Below, piece after piece: positions 1-7,775 of a stretch of 60,000 bases of DNA. The notes under the pieces were generated by a model. The model was not told the origin of the DNA. It saw nothing but the letters and a program-made list of their open reading frames with translations, and ran no database searches. Positions within the stretch are counted from its first letter, which is position 1. Each line of letters opens with the position of its first letter. Source of the DNA: Symsagittifera roscoffensis (lineage: Eukaryota; Xenacoelomorpha; Acoela; Convolutidae); the NCBI RefSeq assembly GCF_963678635.1, contig NC_087070.1, positions 41,423,831 through 41,483,830 of the forward strand. Direction: 5' to 3'. A program made the position numbers and the translations under genes.

Positions 1-2824
1 GTCTGCCAGACTTTTTTCAACTATTGAAAAATCGTTTAAGGGCAAAGGGCAGTGTTTCATTATCCCCCCGTACAAATTGTTTGCATCAATATTGAGGATG
101 TAGCTTGATGGTTCTGAGGGCGAAAAATCGTCGAGGTATTTATTGTTTGCTTTGTAAAATCGGCGCGCGTAAATCGACGACATGCCTCCTCGTATCATTC
201 GCTGCACAAGGTCTAGATGTTCACGGTCCGTTAAGAGTTTCAGTTCGGGCTTACAAACTTTTAGAAAGGCGTCCCCGGAAAGGTTACTTGCCGTGAAGTA
301 ACAGGCGCAATCCAGCCCGTATGTTTGATAGCAAACTTCACGAAAAGCTTCGAAAACGGAAGCAAGCAATAGCACATCTGTAGTCAAGTACAAGTCGTGG
401 TAATCACCAAGTGAGCCACACTTCAGTTCGGTGAAAACTTTAAGGGCATGATTGTACTCGCTTCTTGAAACACTCACATCCCCTCCTGTTAGACTATTTT
501 TCCACATTGCTCGTGGGGGAAGGCGAGTTTCTCGGAATTTTTCGAATGAGTTGAAGTATGAGTAGGGGTAATGCCCTTTCTGTTTCAACAGACTGACTTT
601 TTCACGTGAGTGGCCGAGTTTTTCAAAATAGTTCTCCAGCAGAAAAAACTTTTCGTTGGGCAAATTATCGACAAGTTTTGCCAACGATGCCAGCATGAAC
701 CTATACGAATCGATGAATCTCAGATTTTCGTAGAGTTTTTTGATTTTTCCGTTTTTGTCCGTGTACGTTTTTATGTAGACTGAGATTGTCAAGGATATAT
801 ATTTTTCTTCAGATGCGGGTATTACGGAAAAAGTGTTTTCCGAATCGCTTTTTGCCAGCGCTTTGATTATAAAGTGTAAATCATAATTTGACAAATTATG
901 AGCTACCACTGGAATGTAATTTGTTGTTTTTCTATTAACGTTACACTCATTGTGTGCCCAACCCAGAAACTTGTTGGTGTAATGGCAATGATCAAGTACC
1001 ACTTGATCATTGTCGGAAAAATCATTCTCGCATATCCAACAAATTGTAGCATCTTCCCGTTCCTGGTCTGTTATACCAGTGAAAGTGTAATATTTCCTTT
1101 TTTCTACGTAAATTTGTCTCGCTAACGATTCAAGGGAGCTAATTAGCTCTTCCATCACATTCGGTCCTCTTTTAAGCTCAAACTTTAACAGGTCTTTTTT
1201 CCCAAATTCGATTACTGCTAACGCGTAGCCGCACGGTTGATGGATTTCAATTGTTTGCGTGCTAGATTTTCGCGGATCAGGTTGCGGTCCGTATACTGGT
1301 AAGAGCAGTGACTCCAAATCAAAGTAGATTACTCTGGGTACGTACCAACGAGCTGTTAAGTTTTTGAACTTGTGGTCATCTTTTCCCGGCTTGGGCATTG
1401 TTATGACGACATCTTCGTCTTGGTAGCACAGTTCTTGATGTCTTCTCAAAGTTTCGAATGAAGCGCATGTGTGGAAACATTTGCGACAAATCTCAGATTG
1501 AAATCGGTGCACTTTGTGCCGCACGTACTCGACCAGTTTCTGGAGATCACTTATCAACACATAGTGATATTTTGATCCATCTGTCAGCAGCAACAAGTCC
1601 ACAATCAGGCTAGTAGTGAATCTGCTCGATACTCTTATGGGCAACAATTCGCCATCGTTGTACCTGAACAGAAAAATAATTTTTATACCTAGGTTTGAAA
1701 TGAAATAAAAAGGGTGTTTGAATAGGTGAAGAACATTATTGAAGGAATTTTAAAATTTTTAGAAGGAAATTAGAATTTGCTTACCGGAAGACGTTGATTT
1801 GACAATTGTTCAACTTTTCAAATCTGTCCATATCCATCAGACCCATTGGCATTTCGTATTCCCCATTGATTTTCACAATTCCTTCTTTGTCGAGATTGTA
1901 GGTTGAGACTTTGTTTTTCTCCAGCCACCGTCTAGATGTGGGGTAGAGGGCCGGCTCATTCACATTGTGATATGCGGCAACAAAGGAGTAGAGAAAGCAA
2001 CGGTCATCATCTTTAGTGTTGATATTTGTGAGCAGAGTAGATGCTGCGCTGAGTGCATCAGGTAGCTCGAGGTAGGATCCTGCTCTTATTGGTGAGAAGG
2101 CCGCGAAACTGATTTGCAATTTTTCAATTCTGTCAATAATCCATCCGCTACCATGAGAAGAGAACGAATTGACTTGGTTGACCATATGTTCAATCAGTTC
2201 CAAGAATTGAACCCCAGCTATTCCCTCGAAGTACACTGTCAATGTCTTAGTGTTCAGAAACAGCATGGTCCTTTCGAAGTTTCCACTGTCCCCGTCTTGC
2301 ACAGTGGGAATTTTGATCATTCCCACTTCCACATGGAATTGCACCTTGTTCGGACCCTCTTTGACCCTTTCCAGTATAAGAGCATCTATTTCCTCCTTGT
2401 TTTGCATCATGACTTGAAGCAAATCCATTTCTTTTTCACCAACTTTGAGATCGTATCGACGCAATTTGCCTCTGAACGCGCTTTCCGTTGGGGCAGCGGA
2501 AGACGTCGTCTCAATGCCGTCCCAAACAGGCAATGCGTGCTTCTTCAGCAAGTGTTGTCCATAGCTTTCCGCGGTGAGAAATATTGTATGGCAATAGATA
2601 CAATGACTATTCGAAGTCATGTCATGTACCAGCTCGACGTGCTCTCGGGCTTCCGACAAACTCTCGAATGACTCTAGACACTCATCGCAAACAGTTTGAG
2701 GAGGAGGGGGAGGAAGGATCTTGTGAACTTTTTGCTCATGTCTTCTCAAGTTCCTTTTAGAGCTCAGTATTTTTCCGCACTGCTGGCAAGGAAACGGTGT
2801 CGCGATAGAAGTAGAGTTCGGCAT
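1..2824 (-). CDS. PolB: Protein-primed family B DNA polymerase with N-terminal C2H2 fingers (spliced, C-terminus beyond window)
   Basis: Replicative polymerase of the element. Exon 1 is 2824-1785 and exon 2 is 1663-1; together they give 901 open codons. Exon 1 begins with three C2H2 fingers (C13/C16/H29/H34, C46/C49/H62/H67, C75/C78/H91/H96) and then a region of about 250 residues typical of the N-terminus of these polymerases. Exon 2 has a further Cys/His knuckle, exonuclease motif I (YFDLES, about 1310-1325), an EndoVII-like Cys/His module (ICWIC to LDHCHY to AHNECN, about 915-1040), exonuclease motif II (HNLSNYD, about 880-900), motif III (TTDVLLLAS, about 358-385) and polymerase motif A (DANNLYG, about 67-87). 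The catalytic motif with paired aspartates lies off the left edge. The ATG at 2824 is the only start that keeps all three fingers. No inactivating change is visible. Confidence 0.93.
1664..1784 (-). other. Intron of 121 bp in the polymerase gene
   Basis: On the minus strand the donor is CCG|GTAAGC (exon ends at 1785) and the acceptor is TTCTGTTCAG|GTAC (exon resumes at 1663). The reading frame stops within the first codon of the intron if unspliced, yet exon 2 continues the same protein family without a gap when joined in phase 2. An intron in this gene means host nuclear splicing is needed to express the polymerase, unlike the intronless structural cluster. Confidence 0.85.
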
Positions 2825-2828
2825 TGTT

Positions 2829-2843
2829 TGTTGAAGTTACTGA
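2829..2843 (-). promoter_or_regulatory. Possible initiator (TCAGT) before the polymerase gene
   Basis: The minus strand reads TCAGTAACTTCAACA just before the ATG at 2824. A similar TCAGTCATT core precedes the genes starting at 5415 and 6042. TCAGT resembles the metazoan initiator consensus. No TATA box is evident at the expected spacing. Confidence 0.3.
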
Positions 2844-3528
2844 AGTAATTCAGGAAAATTTCAAGAAAATTTAGGAGAATTTCAAGTAGAACTGGTTATG
2901 GAAAAGCAAAAGCGAGAAGTGACTAGCACCAAAAAACTTTGCGGGTAAGGGCAAGTAGAAGCCATTAACGAGAGTTATACTTCGCCGTCTTGGCAATAAG
3001 TCTTTTCCTTTCCAAAAACAGGGTTTATTCTAGCTTTAAGCTCTATATGTCTCATCACTCTGCTCAAGTGGAGGGGTTTTGTATACTAAAAACTGATTCA
3101 TTTACAGCCTCAAACTTTTGCTGTTAATTTTAAGGGTTAGCGATAAAATTTTGGCTTTTTTTAGGCGACTGGTTTAGACTTTCAATTAACATTTCAGCAC
3201 TAAATTACAAAATTTAATGCTTAGAATGATTCAGATAGAGCCTAAAACTTTTTCTGACTAATTTTAACCGTGAAACAGTAATTTCCTAATGATTTCAAGC
3301 CCACTTCTTGGTTTGCGTAAATAGGTATAATAAAAAGTAGATTTATGAGATAAAAGTATTCAGAAAGTAAAGCCCTCAACTAACTAATTAAGTTGAAAAA
3401 ATAGTAAACTTAAAAAATGAAAATTTTGCAAATTTGACACTTTGATAGTTACCGATGCATGATAAGCATAGATTGTCATTTGAATGTGTAAAAGATATCG
3501 GAATCAAAGTTTCCTTCATGTCATTCGG

Positions 3529-3646
3529 TGTCCCGTGAAACATTTCATATCATGTCCTTCGAAATATTAAGGCATGGCCGTTTGGTTTAAGGGGCAATAG
3601 CTAACCCGGCGTTGCTCGTCGCTACGCTCCTCGGGAACGCCTCCCG
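3529..3646 (+). repeat. Left copy of 118-bp inverted repeat
   Basis: Matches the reverse complement of 7116-7233 over its full length. The inner 82 bases (3565-3646) are identical and the outer 36 carry several mismatches. The inner end is followed by a T-run (from about 3667). The piece TGGCCGTTTGGTTTAAGG (3575-3592) resembles a tRNA-type box A, so a tRNA-derived SINE is one reading; a convincing box B is missing. The other reading is the terminal repeat of a nested cassette. Confidence 0.85.
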
Positions 3647-4250
3647 TTCTGTAATTTCAAGTGAAATTTTTTTTTTCAAAATAAAGGAAAACCTCAAACT
3701 TTTTATGTTGTGAAAAAAGGAAAAGTAATGTTTAAAAAAGTGTCTTTTAAATCTATCAACAAAAAAACCAGTAAGTTTTGTGGGACCTCGAGCACAGTTC
3801 TACTGGTCAAGTTCGAAATTTAAAAAACATAATTTTTTAACTTCTTTTTTCCTTCATTTTTAGCTTGAATTATTCGTTCGTTTTAAATTCAAGTGAATGT
3901 GGTTTGAAATTTTTAGGAGCTATCTGATACGTAATTAGGACAAGCGTAGAAATTCAAAAAAAAAACAATTATAACCCAATCAATGAGAGTAGACGCCTGA
4001 AAAGTTGTGATTTTTTGAGAAAATCTGATTTTTGTGAAAATATTGAAAAAAAAAATTGGGAAAAAATTTTTTTTCTCTCCAAATCCATTGAAACTACCCT
4101 CAATCAATTTGCCATGAATTTCTGAGCAGGGTTAAGGGTCATGTTCATTTTTCGAAAAAAAAAACAATTTTTTTTTTTCACATTTTTACCAAAAAATTGT
4201 CCGTTTTTCACCCAAAACATGTATATGAATGTAATATAATGCAGATTTAT

Positions 4251-4352
4251 GGCTTAAAACACTCTCTGTTACTTTGCGTAAGACCTGGCTAACCCCACCG
4301 GGCACAAAGTATGATGAGAGAGAGAGGACAGAGAGTGTTTGATAAAAAAGCC
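4251..4352. repeat. Foldback (hairpin-forming) sequence of about 100 bases
   Basis: Three nested pairs of complementary segments: GGCTT (4251-4255) with AAGCC (4348-4352), AAACACTCTCTGT (4257-4269) with ACAGAGAGTGTTT (4329-4341), and ACTTTG (4271-4276) with CAAAGT (4305-4310). It could be a small foldback transposon relic or a structured transcript. Nothing shows that it is transcribed. Confidence 0.55.
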
Positions 4353-4407
4353 AAATAAATATGGTTGGACTACCAACAAGAAAATGTTGGACCCTTCCAT
4401 ATTTATC

Positions 4408-4426
4408 TTTCTTTTGAAAAGAAAGC
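4408..4426. repeat. Short palindrome, 9-bp arms
   Basis: CTTTCTTTT and AAAAGAAAG flank a single central G. It lies 55 bases from the TC microsatellite and just beyond the 4251-4352 foldback. No function can be assigned. Confidence 0.5.
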
Positions 4427-4477
4427 AATATCCCGAAAAGGATATTCCAAATGGGGTTCACTAGTGAGCAAGTGTAT

Positions 4478-4480
<3 letters not shown>

Positions 4481-4515
<35 letters not shown>
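4481..4515. repeat. TC dinucleotide microsatellite
   Basis: About 17.5 uninterrupted TC units. It lies in the spacer between the left inverted repeat and the gene at 4771-5415. Confidence 0.97.
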
Positions 4516-4518
<3 letters not shown>

Positions 4519-4770
4519 TCTTTCTCAAACAACAATTTTAGCGTAAAATTATTCTCGATTTCTGATTTTTTTCTAGTTTTTCTCTAAGATTTTGCTGAAA
4601 ACTTTACGGGGCAAACTTTAATTGATCTATTAAGCAAAATAAAAACTGAGACAAAAAATATACACACAGTAATGTTAAAACAGCTTAGAAGTCAAATCAA
4701 ACAAAAATGAAAATATAAAACCTTGGAATAATATTTGAAACAAAAGAAGGAAAGTTTTTTGTTTAAGTTA

Positions 4771-5415
4771 TTAGAAACCTCGAAACTGTAGTTTTCTCTT
4801 TTTTGGCGCATAGCAAGCTGCATTTGGAGGAGTGCCTTGAATGAGATCTGGGGTGACTAGATCAATTGTCTCCGCACTAGATGAAACCCGAGCATCCGAA
4901 TAGGAAGTTGATTGTTCTGGAGTTGAAACTGGTCCCCTAACAAACGACTCGGGAGACATTGCTGTCGGAATATCCCAGTACGCTTCGCGCTCTGCATAGT
5001 CACGAATACATCCCTCCTGATTTTCATACAACGGCATTGACTCGCAGTCATACGCGAAGAGAATTTTTCTTGGAGACTGCTCGAGCGAGGTTGTGTCGTT
5101 TATCTCCGTCTTTTCTAATGCCGGATAGCTCTCGTGAATAGTGCAACTCTCGTACATTCGTTTTCGATTCTGTCTAAGTAGATCGATGTGATCAAGGAGG
5201 TAGTTTGGTAGCATGATATGACTTTTTGTAGTCCATTCCTCGTTTTGATTCTCGTCGTTTTTTCGGGGAGCCAAGTCATTGAACGGACTTGCTGTAGACG
5301 GAGAGACTCTCTCTTTCTGTTGATGGATGACTGCAATCGACTCTCTCGTGTATGTTTGGTAGATAATGGTTCTTTCTCGATCAGACACTGAGATTATTTG
5401 TAAAGGACTAGTCAT
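4771..5415 (-). CDS. Unrecognised 214-residue accessory protein
   Basis: Not recognised. The ATG at 5415 opens 214 codons. The protein is hydrophilic, has no membrane segment or signal peptide, and looks largely disordered: rich in Ser, Thr, Glu and Pro. It ends in a basic patch (KKRK near residue 206) that could serve as a nuclear localisation signal. It sits inside the inverted-repeat-bounded module and is divergent from the gene at 6042, with a shared 626-bp upstream region. A TCAGTCATT motif lies about 35 bases before the start. Length and composition would suit a regulatory or host-interaction protein, but that is inference only. Confidence 0.6.
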   Translation of the reverse strand: MTSPLQIISVSDRERTIIYQTYTRESIAVIHQQKERVSPSTASPFNDLAPRKNDENQNEEWTTKSHIMLPNYLLDHIDLLRQNRKRMYESCTIHESYPALEKTEINDTTSLEQSPRKILFAYDCESMPLYENQEGCIRDYAEREAYWDIPTAMSPESFVRGPVSTPEQSTSYSDARVSSSAETIDLVTPDLIQGTPPNAACYAPKKRKLQFRGF

Positions 5416-6041
5416 GACTTGAAGAGGTTTAAAGTTTTGTTAAAATGAAATGACTGAACAACCGAAATGAAATTGAGAGAATGAAAAGTATGAAAAGTTT
5501 ATTAATGAAAATGAGATCAGGAAAGGGGTGGCATAGTTCAATTAGGTCAAAGCTAATAACTTTTTAGGCGAGGCTATCAAATTTTATTCATTCTTTTAAG
5601 CATGACGCCTGAGGTCATGTTAGGAATGAATGTGAAAACCCGATTTTTTAGATTTATGTGACAGCTTTATTATAGTGGCTACGGGCGAAAGCACTCAAAA
5701 TCAAGTTTTCATGATAGTTTGCCAGACATTCATTGTTATGCTGTTAGAAATTCATTACCATGATTCATAACAGTCATTAAAATAACCGTCACAATAAATA
5801 ACACTAGAAGATTTTTAGAGTATAGCCGGGGGAAAAAGTAACTACATACCCATATAAAAAGAGGTTTATCGTTAAAGAAATTATATCCTTGGTGATTAAG
5901 TCTTATCAATATGGCTTAGGGCGCTCGTAAACTTTATCACCTAAATTTTTACTTTGGGAGCGCATGATCTGTCTCGTATACTGTGATCAGTCATTCTTCA
6001 ACGTTCCACACTAAAAACCAGTTGGTTGTTATTCATTTATA
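5416..6041. promoter_or_regulatory. Divergent intergenic control region
   Basis: This 626-bp stretch separates a minus-strand start (5415) from a plus-strand start (6042) and must hold both promoters if both genes are expressed. Visible items are TCAGTCATT on the minus strand (5449-5457), TCAGTCATT on the plus strand (5987-5995), a TATA-like TATAAAAAG on the plus strand (5853-5861) and an imperfect inverted repeat (5585-5632). It contains no long open frame. Confidence 0.5.
5585..5632. repeat. Imperfect inverted repeat between divergent genes
   Basis: CATGAC (5601-5606) pairs with GTCATG (5614-5619) across a 7-base loop. TATTCATTC (5585-5593) pairs with GAATGAATG (5624-5632) with one mismatch. 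The two nested arms make a stem of about 15 pairs. The position in the divergent control region suits an operator, a dimeric factor site or a replication signal; which of these is not shown. Confidence 0.5.
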
Positions 6042-6401
6042 ATGTACGCTTCTCTTGACACGGATGTAGACTATTTCGATGATTTTAGGGATATATCTTC
6101 GAATGATAAACGTTTAGTTAGAGTCGGTGCAAAAACATTCGCACAGACCGGTACTTACATAACTATCAAATTGTACAAAAAAGACGAAGAGGGAACTTTT
6201 AAGTATCGACAAGGAATAACTTTGTCAACTGGTGAATTCGAGTCCTTGGCGGACAATTACACAAAAATTAAAAGGTTGACGAAAGCAAAAAACTGCGACG
6301 TGACTGAAAAACTTAGAAAAAAGCGAAACAAATCTAAAAAATCTTCATGCTCTGAAAAGGAATGCGAAAGTGAAAACGATGATAACTGTCGGGTTGTGTA
6401 A
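6042..6401 (+). CDS. PC4/p15-like single-stranded DNA-binding protein
   Basis: 119 residues. Residues about 24-78 read like the PC4 (transcriptional coactivator p15) fold: alternating beta segments (RLVRVG, TYITIKLYKK), then KYRQGITLSTGEFESLADNY, which matches the family's turn, KGI/L-S/T and helix layout. An acidic N-terminus and a Lys/Ser-rich, basic-then-acidic C-tail flank the domain, as in other PC4 proteins. PC4 proteins bind single-stranded DNA and modulate transcription; in a virus-like element a role in replication or late transcription is plausible. It is followed after 37 bases by the gene at 6439 on the same strand. A second PC4-like protein is encoded at 13634-13975. The assignment is by eye from the motif pattern. 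Confidence 0.6.
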   Translation: MYASLDTDVDYFDDFRDISSNDKRLVRVGAKTFAQTGTYITIKLYKKDEEGTFKYRQGITLSTGEFESLADNYTKIKRLTKAKNCDVTEKLRKKRNKSKKSSCSEKECESENDDNCRVV

Positions 6402-6438
6402 CATTATCAACTCGTTATTCGATTGAAACTTCAAAGCA

Positions 6439-7065
6439 ATGGTTGAAGCAATGTATGAGCAATCCCCTGATTATTTCAAACAATTCCGTAAAAATTACAA
6501 ATTTTTCATCCTGAATCATGAACCCAACTTTTCAGGCTTCGCTTCAAAAGCAAATTTTGCAGTATCCTCCCATTCGAATAAATTAGATTTTTGCAACCAT
6601 TCGATTGACAACGAAAAACATTATCATGTGCTGGTCGAATTTACGAAAGAGTCTACCGATTTACTTAACAAGATGACTTCAAAAGCCTTCGTTGTTCCTT
6701 GTCTTCTCTCTACATTCAAATATTTAATTTTGGGTTGCTCCAACTATGAATTGTCTGGCCCTCTGATGGAAAAACTGAAAATAGCTGTGAATTATAACTC
6801 TATCAACAACTTAGATGTTAGTGGTGTTCCAGTTCGCAGACGATTGCCTCAAGTTTGCTTCGGCTCGCAGACTAAATCTGTTCAAACTCAAACTGACCTG
6901 ATTACTAACGTAACAATTGAACGCTTTACTAATATTTTGAATGGTGAAAACGCTGCTGAGTTTTCTAAAATAATTGACATAATTTTAAGTGGGTATGGTT
7001 GTATGGAAATTGATTCAAACACTTTGTTTGTGAAATTTATCATGGAGAAGAAATTCAAGTTTTAA
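6439..7065 (+). CDS. Accessory protein of 208 residues, possible HUH-type (Rep-like) nuclease
   Basis: Not securely recognised. The N-terminal half has the order expected of a small HUH nuclease: a beta segment KFFILNHEP (about residues 21-29), then KHYHVLVEF (about 61-69), where H-Y-H fits the metal-binding HUH motif. Tyrosines follow in a TFKYLILGCSNYE segment (about 92-104) that could supply a catalytic residue. There is no helicase domain; at 208 residues it is much shorter than parvovirus NS1. The C-terminal half has no visible motif. The gene lies 37 bases after the PC4-like gene on the same strand. A run of 20 A residues begins 15 bases after the stop, next to the right inverted repeat. 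The HUH call is tentative. Confidence 0.5.
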   Translation: MVEAMYEQSPDYFKQFRKNYKFFILNHEPNFSGFASKANFAVSSHSNKLDFCNHSIDNEKHYHVLVEFTKESTDLLNKMTSKAFVVPCLLSTFKYLILGCSNYELSGPLMEKLKIAVNYNSINNLDVSGVPVRRRLPQVCFGSQTKSVQTQTDLITNVTIERFTNILNGENAAEFSKIIDIILSGYGCMEIDSNTLFVKFIMEKKFKF

Positions 7066-7080
7066 ATATTGGTTTTCTTC

Positions 7081-7100
7081 AAAAAAAAAAAAAAAAAAAA
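7081..7100 (+). repeat. A20 tract between gene end and right inverted repeat
   Basis: Twenty consecutive A residues. The left inverted repeat abuts a T-run at the mirrored position, so the homopolymer may be part of the repeated unit: a SINE-like tail, or a pol III terminator in the other direction. Confidence 0.9.
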
Positions 7101-7115
7101 TTGTTACTACACAAG

Positions 7116-7233
7116 CGGGAGGCGTTCCCGAGGAGCGTAGCGACGAGCAACGCCGGGTTAGCTATTGCCCCTTAAACCAAACGGCCATGCCTTAATAATT
7201 CGAAGGACTTGATATGAAACTTTTCGCGGTTCA
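7116..7233 (-). repeat. Right copy of 118-bp inverted repeat
   Basis: Reverse complement of 3529-3646, with an 82-base identical inner part (7116-7197). The two copies bracket 3469 bp that hold the genes at 4771, 6042 and 6439. It contains a GGCGTT/AACGCC stem enclosing the GAGCGTAGCGACGAG segment. Confidence 0.85.
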
Positions 7234-7330
7234 CATAAACTTGCAGAAAAAAACTTTGTTGTTAATAAGAATGAATTGAAAAAAAAAAAAAACGAATTTA
7301 TAAATTTTACAAAAACATCAATAAATTAAT

Positions 7331-7768
7331 TTAGAATAACATATGTTTGGCAAATCTTATCAAATCATGATCATTAAGTTTGAAACCTATTGGAAATTTG
7401 TTTGTAATTATAACATGAGCAACATAAATACAATAAAGTCCGCATAACACTGAATCAGCTGATTGTATTGGTTTTTTCAACAGTAGCTGATTTCCCTCGT
7501 GAATTGTTCGTCGCATATTCTTGTACACGAGGGGATAATCACATAATCGTTTACCTAGAGGATCTGCGAAGAATATCTGTCCTCCAGCTTGAGCAAAAAG
7601 CAACCAGTGGGTTCCAGGTTGATCCGATGGTGAGGCATTCATAATCATGAACGTATTATCGTTTTTCAGTACTGAAGAGCATGGCAAATCTGCCGGAAAA
7701 ACACCTCTAAAGCGATGTTTCAAATGTTTACAACGGTTAATAATTTCTACTAGTTGAAGATTATCCAT
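7331..7768 (-). CDS. PRO: Adenain-like cysteine protease (capsid maturation protease)
   Basis: 145 residues with the catalytic layout of the adenovirus protease/Ulp1 clan: His54 in GTHWLLF, Asp69 in FADPLG, Gln102 in PIQSAD for the oxyanion hole, and Cys109 in LCGLYC. The Gln-to-Cys spacing of 7 residues is what adenain has. The enzyme is expected to cleave capsid and core precursors during virion maturation. At 145 residues it is short, essentially only the catalytic core. It is the last gene of the minus-strand cluster and starts 7 bases after the major capsid gene ends. All catalytic positions are present, so it looks functional. Confidence 0.92.
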   Translation of the reverse strand: MDNLQLVEIINRCKHLKHRFRGVFPADLPCSSVLKNDNTFMIMNASPSDQPGTHWLLFAQAGGQIFFADPLGKRLCDYPLVYKNMRRTIHEGNQLLLKKPIQSADSVLCGLYCIYVAHVIITNKFPIGFKLNDHDLIRFAKHMLF

Positions 7769-7775
7769 GTCTATC

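Larger units (their letters stand above)
2845..4770. other. Gene-poor spacer with the left inverted repeat, foldback and microsatellite
   Basis: No open frame here looks like a gene; short frames at 3913-4107 and 4186-4461 are low-complexity or lie in a foldback. The stretch holds the left 118-bp inverted repeat (3529-3646), a T-run beside it, a foldback (4251-4352), a short palindrome (4408-4426) and a TC microsatellite (4481-4515). The part from 2900 to 3520 shows nothing recognisable. Confidence 0.6.

Noticed and set aside
2114-2671. Plus-strand open frame of 185 codons
   Set aside because: It is antisense to the zinc-finger exon of the polymerase, whose families are recognisable; the plus frame has no motif.
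4186-4461. Minus-strand open frame of 91 codons
   Set aside because: It runs through the foldback and palindrome; no family signs.
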